Shown here piece by piece: positions 7,437-15,020 of a stretch of DNA of 23,997 nt; within the stretch, counting starts at the first letter, position 1, and every line of letters starts with the position of its first letter. This DNA comes from JAPLKX01 sp035530195 (lineage in GTDB: Bacteria; Hydrogenedentota; Hydrogenedentia; Hydrogenedentales; SLHB01), in assembly GCA_035530195.1 (NCBI GenBank), contig DATKVG010000074.1, forward strand, positions 1 to 23,997, read 5' to 3'. Under the pieces are notes generated by a model. The model saw nothing but the letters and a program-made list of their open reading frames with translations. It did not search any database and was not told the DNA's origin. A program made the position numbers and the translations under genes.

Positions 7437-7498
7437 GGGTGCAACGAAGCGCAACCAACCACAATGGACTGGTGGGTTCCGCTTCGCTGCAACCACCC
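7437..7498. repeat. Palindromic intergenic element, copy 2
   Basis: Left arm 7437-7461 (GGGTGCAACGAAGCGCAACC) and right arm 7470-7498 (TGGTGGGTTCCGCTTCGCTG) form an imperfect inverted repeat with an 8-base loop. It belongs to the same family as 6941-7027 but has a shorter loop. The two copies flank the 21-bp array. Confidence 0.75.
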
Positions 7499-7535
7499 TA
7501 CGTCCTATATCGTCATGGGAATGCGCACTATTCTT

Positions 7536-7549
7536 GGGGGGGGGGGGGG
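7536..7549 (+). repeat. Run of 14 G
   Basis: An uninterrupted G14 homopolymer lies just before a heptamer tract. It is in non-coding sequence. Such runs are prone to slippage and sequencing error, so the exact length should be treated as uncertain. Confidence 0.8.
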
Positions 7550-7551
7550 CT

Positions 7552-7585
7552 GAATGATGAATGATGAGTGATGAGTGATGAATGG
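7552..7585. repeat. Heptamer tandem repeat, tract B
   Basis: GAATGAT, GAATGAT, GAGTGAT, GAGTGAT and a partial fifth unit. Same unit and orientation as tract A at 5505-5560. It starts two bases after the G14 run. Confidence 0.8.
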
Positions 7586-7800
7586 GGGTGGTCTGGGCAT
7601 GGATCGGCGCCATGGGAATGGTCTTCGTCGTCGACGCGCTATGCCCAACCGGAATCACAATACACAGCCCTTAATTTCGTATGTGTTTCAGGTCCTGCCG
7701 TTCTCTCCAGCGGTACTGCAGCGTTGTACTTCCCCGCCTGCCGGACAAGAACAGTGCGAGTATATGCGCATTTTTCTCAGAAGTCAAGAAGCAATTTCCG

Positions 7801-7835
7801 GAGTGTGGAACGAGGAATGTGGAATGCGGAGTGCG
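7801..7835. repeat. Degenerate heptamer tandem repeat, tract C
   Basis: Five 7-base units: GAGTGTG, GAACGAG, GAATGTG, GAATGCG, GAGTGCG. They keep the GA(A/G)TG start of tracts A and B but have a G-rich tail. Confidence 0.65.
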
Positions 7836-7918
7836 CACGTCTTCTCGTTCTGGTCTATTGACTCATGCTGTTTCCATCTTATCCCAGGAGACGTGGCCAA
7901 TCGGCCTAACCCGGAGAG

Positions 7919-7942
7919 GACAAGGGGTTGCAACCCCTTGTC
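7919..7942. repeat. Perfect 24-bp palindrome
   Basis: GACAAGGGGTTG followed directly by its reverse complement. CCCCTTGTCT is repeated directly a few bases later. It lies about 90 bases past the stop of the nucleoside hydrolase gene, so it could act as a 3' hairpin, but no U tract follows on the minus strand. Confidence 0.75.
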
Positions 7943-8033
7943 TACCCCTTGTCTGGGGGACGGCAAGGCTGCCGCACGCTCCCATGGCCGCTATGTGCCG
8001 AAGGATAGGTTGCGTCAAATATGAGTCAACACA

Positions 8034-8987
8034 CTAGTCGTCTTTGTCGGCGGTCAGCGCCTTGACGAGAAGGTCCTCGAAGGCGCCGCGGTCTTTCCAG
8101 TCCATGGCGCAATGGACCGGGCGGCCGTTGTCGTCGGGCACTGTGTTGCCTTTTTCGTCGATGGACAGCGCAATCGTCTTCATTTCGCACAGAGACTCGT
8201 CGAATGTGAGGTAGGCGGCGGCGGTGTCGAACAGTACGCTGCTGGTGTCTGCCGGATGATGCTTGCGGTTGGACCAGTCTCGGTAGTTCTCCATGACCGT
8301 GATCGCTTTGAGGTTCTGGGAGGTGTCGACCGTCTTGTAGCGTTCGCCTTTGAGGATCAGGGTCCCGCAGGAATCGAGCGGGGCGAAGGTGATGTCCCAC
8401 GGTGCGGCGAAGACGGCGCGGGCGGCCTCGACGTCGGCCCGTACGTTCCACTCGGCGCTCCGGCCCGGTTTGCCGTTGTAGCCCATCTCGACACTGCCGG
8501 CCATGGACACGAATCGGGCCTTTTCGGCAATACCAGGATCGCGTTTGAGGGCCTCTTTGATGTTGGTCTGCGGGCCGATAACCAGCAGGACGATGGGTTC
8601 GGGCGCTTCGTTGATCATCGCGATCATCGCGGCAACGCCGTCTTCGTGGACCGTGCCCGGGTACCCGTCGAGCGTATAGTCCCCAAGCCACTTCTCCTGG
8701 TTGATCGCCGCGTCCTTGGTCTTGACGCCCGTGCCGATAGGGATGTCGGTGCGGTTGACCTTCTCGAGCATCTTGGCCACGAGCCGCGTCTTCTTCGGCG
8801 TATCCGAAAACGCGGTCACGATGAGCTTCAGGTCCACCTGGGGACTGCCCAGCAACATCATCAACGCCCACGTGTCGTCGATGTCGTCCCCGATATCCGT
8901 ATCCAGTATCACCGGTACCGGCGCTGTCGCCGGCGCCGCGGCCAACGAACACAAACATCCGTGCATAGCAACCAACAGAACGCTCAT
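8034..8987 (-). CDS. Secreted inosine-uridine-type nucleoside hydrolase family protein
   Basis: This 317-residue protein belongs to the nucleoside N-ribohydrolase family, which splits nucleosides into base and ribose using a calcium ion held by aspartates. The calcium motif DTDIGDDIDD is at 29-38, the substrate loop EWNVRADVEAA at about 179-189 (N181, D185), PLDS at about 203-206, and a C-terminal FDTAAAY holds D254. The family's usual His before this last Asp is Phe here, so the substrate may not be a classical nucleoside. Residues 1-22 form a short signal peptide (MSVLLVAMHGCLCSLAAAPA), so it probably acts outside the cytoplasm, unlike housekeeping nucleoside hydrolases. The ATG at 8987 has GGGAGG 7 bases upstream. 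It lies 75 bases after the transporter fusion on the same strand, suggesting cotranscription and release of a sugar or base for uptake. Confidence 0.88.
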   Translation of the reverse strand: MSVLLVAMHGCLCSLAAAPATAPVPVILDTDIGDDIDDTWALMMLLGSPQVDLKLIVTAFSDTPKKTRLVAKMLEKVNRTDIPIGTGVKTKDAAINQEKWLGDYTLDGYPGTVHEDGVAAMIAMINEAPEPIVLLVIGPQTNIKEALKRDPGIAEKARFVSMAGSVEMGYNGKPGRSAEWNVRADVEAARAVFAAPWDITFAPLDSCGTLILKGERYKTVDTSQNLKAITVMENYRDWSNRKHHPADTSSVLFDTAAAYLTFDESLCEMKTIALSIDEKGNTVPDDNGRPVHCAMDWKDRGAFEDLLVKALTADKDD

Positions 8988-9062
8988 TGGAAGACCTCCC
9001 TCGGGTTTCGCCCGAATTTGCCTGTAATCTACCGCAACCCGCCGCCGAATTCCAGGCGTCGT

Positions 9063-11519
9063 CTATTCATCCGATTCGTAGTGCACCCAGCGTGGGGCGA
9101 GCTTGAGCTGTATGGCGGTGAGGGCCAACACAATGGCGAAGAGCACCCAAGCCATCGCGGCGGCATAGCCCATGCGCATGTAGCGGAAGGCGTTGTTGAA
9201 CAGGGCATAGGCGTAGAACAGCGTCGAGTCCACAGGGCCGCCGTTGGTCATGATGTAGGCTTGGGTGAAGATTTGAAAGGTCCCGATAAGGCCCATGATG
9301 AGGTTGAAGAAGATGTAGGGGCTGAGCATCGGCACGGTGATGTTCCAGAACCGGCGCACGGGGCCGGCGCCGTCGATCGCGGCCGCTTCGTAAAGATGTT
9401 TGGGGATGCCTTTGAGACCGGCCAGCCAGACGATCATCCCGCCGCCCGCGCCCCACAGGCCCATCAAGATTAAGGCGGGCTTTGCCCAACGCGCATCGAG
9501 GAGCCATGCCGGGCCGTCGATACCGGCCCGCGCGAGGAGGGCATTCAGGATGCCCTGCTGTGGATTGAAGATCCACATCCAAAGGATGGACGCGGCGACC
9601 GCGGGCATGATCGCCGGAAGGTAGAAGAACGTCCGGTAAACGGCCATGCCTTTGATCTCGTAGTTCAGGAGCATGGCAATGCCCAGGCCGACCGTCATGC
9701 CTAGCGGGATGCCCAGGGCCATGAACAAGGTGTTGCCTAACGATTTGGTGAAGAGGGGATCGTCCGTGAACATGTGGACGTAATTCTTGAAACCGACGAA
9801 CCGCGGCGGCGAAAACACATCGTATTCGCAGAAACTCATGATCAGCGAGAACAGGATCGGGCCTCCGCCGAACACCAGGAACCCGAGGAACCACGGCGAG
9901 GCGAACAGGTAACCGGCGTGGTATTCGTGACGGAAGAAACCGTGGGCCTGCATGCGGCGCCCGAAGTATCTGTAAAGGAACGCGGAGCCACCGAGCAGCA
10001 ACGCGGCGTAGGCGGCAACAATCGGCCACCACCGGATGACCGGATAGTCCCCGGGCGCGTAGATGCGATCCAGTTCGGCCTGGACCACGGCGGTACTGCG
10101 GTCCAAAGCTTGTTGTGCATTATCCGCGATATCCGCCGTGTTGTACCGCTTGTAGATACCGGCTTCCATGGCGCGGACGTGTTCACTCCACAAGAGCATG
10201 CCGGCGGGTGACGCGGGCCGGTACTGCGAAATCGGCAGCGAGTCGACAAAGACCCGGGCGGCCGCCTTGAACTTGTCCTCGATAGTGGGATCGCTATAGA
10301 CATAGTGTTCCATCGCCCACTCGGTCACGTCTTTACGCGCGTAGAGCTGGGGAATGTACACGCTTCCGCTGGCGCGTGCGCGCTGGCGATCTATGGCGAT
10401 TTCGAGTTCGAAGGCCCGCCGGGATACCAGATACTTAATGAGTTTCCAGGCCTCCTCGGGATGGTTGGCGCCCTTAGGAATCACGTAGGACCAGCCGCCG
10501 CACCAGCCGAATTGCGGCCTGCCCTCGGGGGCCGGCGCCAAGGCCACGCCGAACCGCATGTCGCGGCGCACGTCCGGGATCTGCCGCAAGAACCAGTTGC
10601 CGTCGATTTTCATGGCCACCTTATCCGAGATAAACGGGTCCAGATCGCCGCCCTGCGTGGCCACTTGGAATGCGTTGACTTCTTGGGCGCCCCCGAGCGC
10701 ATCGTAGATCTCGGTCATGTAGACCAGGGCATCGCGCACCTCGGGCGCGTTGAGTTCGCAGGTCCGGCCGTCCTCGCTGACAAAGCGCGCCCCATTAAGC
10801 CAGCCATACAGGTACAGCCACGAATTGCCGTAGTTCGGGATGAATCCGACGCGAGTCAGCGCGCCTTTTGCGTCACGTTCGGTGAGGATTTCGGCGCACT
10901 GGCGCAACTGGTCCCAGGTTCGAGGCGGGCCGGCTTTCGATGGGTCGTCCGGATCGACGCAACCAATGGCGATCAGTTCGTCCGCATACTTCTCGAGAAG
11001 GTCGAGATTATAGTAGAGTGCGCGATTGTCCGTGTTGGTAGGCGCGGCGTACAGGCGGCCCTGATAGGAGGCCTCGTTCCAACACGGCTCGTAAAAAAGC
11101 TCGGGGTGGATCGTGTATGCGTCGCCGGGATGTTCCGCGAGGTCGCGATCCACGAAGGGTTGGAGGCACATAAACGCGCCGCGCGCGGCCCATTCGGCGA
11201 CGGCATGCCGCGCGAAGAACACCACATCGGGCGGGTCGCCGCCGGCGATCGAACACAGCAGCCGCTGGGGATCGCCGGACGTGTCGATCGAGGCACTCTG
11301 GCCTGCAACCACCGCAATGACTTGCCCGCCGTCGCTTCCGTCGTGGAGCGACTCGAAATCCTGGATCAGATCCTGCGAAATCCAATCGTATCCCCAGTAA
11401 AACAGCGTGACGGGGTCGCCCGGATCCCCCGCATCGGCTGCGAACAAGGCGCCGCTCCCCATCAGGCCGCACACGGCCAAGCCGGCAAGGATAAATCTAC
11501 TTGGGGATCTCGATCGCAC
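9063..11519 (-). CDS. ABC sugar transporter: solute-binding protein fused to MalF/UgpA-type permease
   Basis: One chain holds two parts that are normally separate proteins. Residues about 30-510 are an extracellular family 1 (sugar-type) solute-binding domain (DPVTLFYWGYDWISQDLIQD near the start, GWCGGWSYVIPKGANHPEEA later). After a first membrane segment near 520 (WWPIVAAYAALLLGGSAFLY) come the permease helices and the ATPase-contacting EAA loop, EAAAIDGAG at 711-719. It would import a sugar or similar solute. I chose the GTG at 11519: it gives a proper signal peptide (RSRSPSRFILAGLAVCG), and a sigma70-like promoter lies inside the longer frame that starts at 11756. That longer frame also translates a palindromic repeat, so its N-terminus is implausible. 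The second permease and the ATPase are absent from the window. Confidence 0.88.
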   Translation of the reverse strand: MRSRSPSRFILAGLAVCGLMGSGALFAADAGDPGDPVTLFYWGYDWISQDLIQDFESLHDGSDGGQVIAVVAGQSASIDTSGDPQRLLCSIAGGDPPDVVFFARHAVAEWAARGAFMCLQPFVDRDLAEHPGDAYTIHPELFYEPCWNEASYQGRLYAAPTNTDNRALYYNLDLLEKYADELIAIGCVDPDDPSKAGPPRTWDQLRQCAEILTERDAKGALTRVGFIPNYGNSWLYLYGWLNGARFVSEDGRTCELNAPEVRDALVYMTEIYDALGGAQEVNAFQVATQGGDLDPFISDKVAMKIDGNWFLRQIPDVRRDMRFGVALAPAPEGRPQFGWCGGWSYVIPKGANHPEEAWKLIKYLVSRRAFELEIAIDRQRARASGSVYIPQLYARKDVTEWAMEHYVYSDPTIEDKFKAAARVFVDSLPISQYRPASPAGMLLWSEHVRAMEAGIYKRYNTADIADNAQQALDRSTAVVQAELDRIYAPGDYPVIRWWPIVAAYAALLLGGSAFLYRYFGRRMQAHGFFRHEYHAGYLFASPWFLGFLVFGGGPILFSLIMSFCEYDVFSPPRFVGFKNYVHMFTDDPLFTKSLGNTLFMALGIPLGMTVGLGIAMLLNYEIKGMAVYRTFFYLPAIMPAVAASILWMWIFNPQQGILNALLARAGIDGPAWLLDARWAKPALILMGLWGAGGGMIVWLAGLKGIPKHLYEAAAIDGAGPVRRFWNITVPMLSPYIFFNLIMGLIGTFQIFTQAYIMTNGGPVDSTLFYAYALFNNAFRYMRMGYAAAMAWVLFAIVLALTAIQLKLAPRWVHYESDE

Positions 11520-11571
11520 AGGGCTGGTGACCCGACTTGTGGTCCGGATTGAAACAAAAACACCGGGGGTA

Positions 11572-11600
11572 GGTATAGACTCTCGCGTTCGCTGTGTCAA
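11572..11600 (-). promoter_or_regulatory. Sigma70-like promoter for the transporter fusion and nucleoside hydrolase
   Basis: On the minus strand TTGACA (11600-11595) is followed by exactly 17 bases and TATACC (11577-11572). This is a perfect -35 box and a fair -10 box. Transcription would start near 11565, about 45 bases before the GTG at 11519. It implies that the transporter can be expressed apart from the glycosidase genes upstream. Confidence 0.55.
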
Positions 11601-11662
11601 CATCGAACGTATACTGTAGTGAGTCATAGTTAGGGCAACGTATACGAACCATTTGTAAGTGC

Positions 11663-11718
11663 TTGTGGTGCAGGCATCTTGCCTGCCTTCCGGAGCAGGC
11701 TGGAAGCCTGCACCACAA
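11663..11718. repeat. Palindromic intergenic element with GGCATCTTGCC core
   Basis: A perfect 13-bp outer stem, TTGTGGTGCAGGC at 11663-11675 and GCCTGCACCACAA at 11706-11718, encloses two smaller hairpins (AGGCATCTTGCCT and AGGCTGGAAGCCT). It shares the GGCATCTTGCC core with the element at 17756-17774, read on the other strand. Confidence 0.8.
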
Positions 11719-11852
11719 AACACAACCATTTTCTCAGTCGCATAAGTTGCCAACAAGTTGAATCAATACAATAGATCCGAATCCGCAGGTAACATATCCT
11801 ACGGTCCAGGGTGTTCGCGCGTTTGCCCCTGTGCCGCCGAGATTCCCGGGGC

Positions 11853-13934
11853 TTATGATTCCGTATCGTCCGTCGAATGAAGCGCAAGCACACGAAATGC
11901 CAACACAGGCCGGTTGGCCGCGCCGAACTCGCCACGGAACGTCACCCAGTGGCCGGTATCGGTCTCGCTGACTGTTTCGGGAACGGAGAGCTTGGCCGGC
12001 AGGTCGAGACGCGCCATCGGTTCGAGATCGAGATCCCAGCGGTCTGGCTCGATGCGCCAGCCCTCGGGCGCTTGTTCGAGGACGACGGTACCGTGAACGG
12101 GCGTATCCCCGAAATTGTAAGCCGCGATCACCAGCGCCGTGTCCGCTCGAAGCTCGGCGGTGCGCTCGTGCTCTTGCGTCCAGGCCTCTTTGCGCATAAC
12201 CGCGCGGCGCCCGGGCATATCGAGTTGCAGCACCACCGGCGAGACGGCGCCCTCGCGCCAGGGCGGCAACGGCACGGTATCCAACGGGAGTCTATCGGCA
12301 TCGCCCGGCGCGGTCAGCACAAAGACAGGTTGTGACGTCAGTTCAGGCGGCACGGTGTCGCCCAGAGACCGGCCCAAGTAGTCATAGACGTGTGCAACCT
12401 CCAGTCCCAAGGGCGGCTCCCACGCAACACGCGCCGTGCCGCGCTCCGGCCAGTCGGCGCGTTGCTCCGTCCAGGCGACGAGCACATCACGCGCGATGCC
12501 ATCGGGCCGTGCGTGAAACGCATACACATGCGCATCTGGCGCGCCCTCGAGCCGCCAACGCCCTAGGCATCGCGCGCCCGCCAGCAGACGGCCCACCGCG
12601 GCCAAGGCGACGTAACTGGGCCGGGGCGTCAGGTCCGGGCGCAACAGACCGAACTGGACGGTGGCCTCTCCTTCCATGTAGTGGCCGAGAATGAAGTGGA
12701 AATGCCGGGTAGCCCCCGCGAACAGGCTCGTCGCGTAGGACTGGACCACAAACCCGGCCTTGCGCAACGCGTCCTCGTGGGTGTAGTCGCCGCACGGCGA
12801 CGCCGGGTCCGCTTTCATCCCCCGGTCGCATTCCGTCACCCAGATGGGCCGTCCACATGCGGCCTCGCGGCTCGGGATCCAGAGCTTCTCATAGTCATGC
12901 GGCCAGTCATAGGAGTGGATGTTGTACGTGTCGTAATAGGGCCACGTTTCGTTTTCGAGGACGCCGTTGGCCAGGACCGGCGTGTTGATCCCGCCCATCG
13001 GGTTCCAACCTACGGTCACATCCGGGACGCCGGCTTTGAAGCCCAAATAGGCCGCCTTTTGGAACGCACACATTTCGTCGATGGTGTGGCCGCCGAAATT
13101 ATGCGCATTCGCCTCGTTCCACGGTTCCCACGCCAACACGCGGCCCTTGAACCGCGCGCTCATCGCCTTGCAGAACGTATAGACGTGGCGCAGATCGCCA
13201 GGGAACCGCCCGGTCGCCTCGGGCGATTCGGCAGCGCCACGCACCGCCCAGGGCGCGGTGGCCCACTGGGGCGTACCGTGGAACACTTGCAGCACTTTCA
13301 GGCCGCAATCCGACTGCGCTACGGCCATCGCGTCGTACACCGTATCCTTGGCGAACGTGTCCTGCTCAGGCTGGATTTCGCGCCACCGCAGCCGATCCCG
13401 GATCCAGTTGACGCCCGCCAACGCCGCCAACCGCGCCAAATGCTCGCGCATCTCCGGCGTATCGGTTGGATACCACGATAGCGCCCCGTCGATTCCAATC
13501 GGCGAATCCTGCGGTACAGGCTCGGCCAACCGCGCCAACACCGCCGCGCACGTCCAACTTATGGGCTCGCCGTCTGCGCCCAAAAACTCGACGCGGTACC
13601 ATCCGATGTCCAACATGCCGAGAGCGACGCGGCCGGCGCCGCTTTCCACCGGCCCATCCGCCACCACACCGAGCCGATCATCGAGAACACGCCACCGCAC
13701 CGCCGGGCGCGATAGGTCGCCGGGGATCGGCGCCACGACCGTTTCCCCTTGAAGAAACACGTTGCCGGGATGATCTCGCGCCGGAACCGGTACCTTTCGC
13801 ACCACAGACTGCAACGCACGCCACCGGTTCCGATCGGCCCACGATCGCACGTCCCTCTCCTCCGCTGCTCCCTGCACGGCCGTAGCCAACAGCAGCCCCG
13901 TCAGCGCAAGCGCACCAGCGCGATACCGGGTCAC
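11853..13934 (-). CDS. Secreted clan GH-A glycoside hydrolase (GH39/GH5-like TIM barrel)
   Basis: This 693-residue protein starts with a signal peptide (MTRYRAGALALTGLLLATAV). After a beta-rich N-terminal domain (about 45-140), a TIM-barrel region runs from about 150 to 460. It carries WEPWNEAN at 269-276, with E274 as probable acid/base, and IWVTECDRG at 364-372, with E368 as probable nucleophile; this pair of Glu residues, the first after Asn, defines clan GH-A retaining enzymes. The C-terminal 200 residues look like beta-sandwich domains. Which GH family applies (GH39, GH5 or an unclassified one), and thus the substrate, cannot be settled by eye. The start is a GTG at 13934 that overlaps the stop of the BNR gene as GTGA, indicating translational coupling. 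It is third in the operon that starts with the DUF4091 gene. Confidence 0.83.
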   Translation of the reverse strand: MTRYRAGALALTGLLLATAVQGAAEERDVRSWADRNRWRALQSVVRKVPVPARDHPGNVFLQGETVVAPIPGDLSRPAVRWRVLDDRLGVVADGPVESGAGRVALGMLDIGWYRVEFLGADGEPISWTCAAVLARLAEPVPQDSPIGIDGALSWYPTDTPEMREHLARLAALAGVNWIRDRLRWREIQPEQDTFAKDTVYDAMAVAQSDCGLKVLQVFHGTPQWATAPWAVRGAAESPEATGRFPGDLRHVYTFCKAMSARFKGRVLAWEPWNEANAHNFGGHTIDEMCAFQKAAYLGFKAGVPDVTVGWNPMGGINTPVLANGVLENETWPYYDTYNIHSYDWPHDYEKLWIPSREAACGRPIWVTECDRGMKADPASPCGDYTHEDALRKAGFVVQSYATSLFAGATRHFHFILGHYMEGEATVQFGLLRPDLTPRPSYVALAAVGRLLAGARCLGRWRLEGAPDAHVYAFHARPDGIARDVLVAWTEQRADWPERGTARVAWEPPLGLEVAHVYDYLGRSLGDTVPPELTSQPVFVLTAPGDADRLPLDTVPLPPWREGAVSPVVLQLDMPGRRAVMRKEAWTQEHERTAELRADTALVIAAYNFGDTPVHGTVVLEQAPEGWRIEPDRWDLDLEPMARLDLPAKLSVPETVSETDTGHWVTFRGEFGAANRPVLAFRVLALHSTDDTES

Positions 13935-14998
13935 GGGGCATCGGTCCCCGTGATCGCACGCTCCTCGAACACGGCGCGCATGATCTGCGTGCGATTATCC
14001 GTTGTGAAAATGATATGGATCTTGTCGTCGCGGGTTTGGATGGCGTAGGGGTAAGCGAACGGCCCGGCCCCTTCCTGGATGTTTTTCTTGTACGGGTAGG
14101 TCTTGTCGTTATCCGTCGAAATAGCGACGGTCAATGGCGTGCGGTCTTCCATGTTGTCGTTGTAGACGAGCAGCAGGTGCCCGTTGCGCAGCTTGATGAA
14201 ATCGATGGCCGCGTTGGGATTGGCGAACTGCGAGTCCGTGCCCGCGCTCCACGTGTGGCCGCCGTCATGCGATTCCGCGCGCACGATGTACCCGTCGGTG
14301 CACGGCCCGTATCCTCCGCCCCGGCGCAGGTACGCGATCAGGTAGTCGGGGGAGATCTGGACCACCGATGGTTGCAAACAACCGTTCCGGGCCGTGATCC
14401 GGTTCGTCTCGGTCCAACGCATAATCTTTGGATCGCAACGTAGAAACAGTCCCGTCGTATCGGCGCCGACTTCCTCGCGGTCGTGGCCGGTTTCGTGGTA
14501 GATCGGCAACAGGTAGTCGCCGTTATCGAGTAGGAGCGGCTGGGACCGCACCATCATGCCGCGCTCGTCAGCCAACACAAAACTGTCGGACCACGACGTG
14601 CCTTCGTCGCGCGAGATCTTCGCGTGGATCCGCGAATCGGACCACGTGTCGCCGTACCGAACCACGTGGAACAGCCAGACCACACCGTCCGGCGCCTGCC
14701 ACACCACCGGATTCCCATCCGAGTGGAACGGGGTATCCGCGATGGGCACAGGCGTATCCCATTCCGTGCTGCCTTTCTTGAGCCGCGCGCCATACACCGC
14801 CGTATCCGGATGGTACTCGCCCGATCCGCCATAGTACGCGAGATACAAATCCCCGCTCGCCAACTCCGTAATCGCCGCCGGATGCTTGTACTGCCCCGGC
14901 AACTCCTTCCCAAACACCTTCTCGACAACGATATCGTCACCCATAACAGCTCCCATCACGACCCCATACGCCAGAAGCGCGATCACAATCCCTCGCAT
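13931..14998 (-). CDS. Exported BNR-repeat (sialidase-fold) protein
   Basis: This 355-residue protein has a short signal peptide (MRGIVIALLAYGVVMGAVMG) and a six-bladed beta-propeller of the BNR_2 type. Asp-box motifs are seen at 129-136 (SRDEGTSW) and 243-250 (SHDGGHTW), with a degenerate one at 294-301 (STDNDKTY). Opening segments such as YKHPAAITELASGDLYLAYY match this family. The usual RIP motif that supplies the first Arg of the sialidase triad is replaced by KHP, so a true sialidase activity is doubtful; related propellers act on other sugars such as rhamnose-containing glycans. The ATG at 14998 has GGAG 8 bases upstream. It starts 22 bases after the DUF4091 gene and overlaps the next gene by 4 bases, so the three genes form one operon. 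Confidence 0.85.
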   Translation of the reverse strand: MRGIVIALLAYGVVMGAVMGDDIVVEKVFGKELPGQYKHPAAITELASGDLYLAYYGGSGEYHPDTAVYGARLKKGSTEWDTPVPIADTPFHSDGNPVVWQAPDGVVWLFHVVRYGDTWSDSRIHAKISRDEGTSWSDSFVLADERGMMVRSQPLLLDNGDYLLPIYHETGHDREEVGADTTGLFLRCDPKIMRWTETNRITARNGCLQPSVVQISPDYLIAYLRRGGGYGPCTDGYIVRAESHDGGHTWSAGTDSQFANPNAAIDFIKLRNGHLLLVYNDNMEDRTPLTVAISTDNDKTYPYKKNIQEGAGPFAYPYAIQTRDDKIHIIFTTDNRTQIMRAVFEERAITGTDAP

Positions 14999-15020
14999 TA
15001 ACCTCTCTCCTTGTCTTGTT

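Larger units (their letters stand above)
7586..8033. other. Non-coding stretch with degenerate repeats
   Basis: Open frames here (for example 7575-8024 plus strand) have no domain, no ribosome site and a composition rich in Arg, Cys and Ser, so I do not call a gene. The only structure I see is the heptamer tract at 7801-7835 and the palindrome at 7919-7942. It forms the right part of a gene-free region of about 1.1 kb (6914-8033). Confidence 0.55.
11520..11852. other. Intergenic region between GH-A glycosidase and transporter
   Basis: This 333-base gap holds the promoter at 11572-11600 and the palindromic element at 11663-11718. Between 11719 and 11852 I see only a weak GCCCC/GGGGC pairing just after the glycosidase stop; there is no U tract. 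Confidence 0.6.

Noticed and set aside
6930..7658. Open frames across the 21-bp array on both strands (242, 203, 68 and 65 codons)
   Set aside because: They are open only because the period is a multiple of three and because of palindromes; no ribosome site and no domain.
7575..8024. 149-codon plus-strand frame in the gene-free region
   Set aside because: Starts in the heptamer tract, includes the degenerate heptamers and the 24-bp palindrome, and has no domain.
8112..9473. 453-codon plus-strand frame across the nucleoside hydrolase and transporter
   Set aside because: Antisense to two well-supported genes; no recognisable motif or ribosome site.
10305..11552. 415-codon plus-strand frame opposite the solute-binding domain
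   Set aside because: Shadow of the transporter gene in GC-rich sequence.
11520..11756. N-terminal extension of the transporter gene up to the ATG at 11756
   Set aside because: The extension translates a palindromic repeat and contains the promoter; the signal peptide begins at the GTG at 11519.
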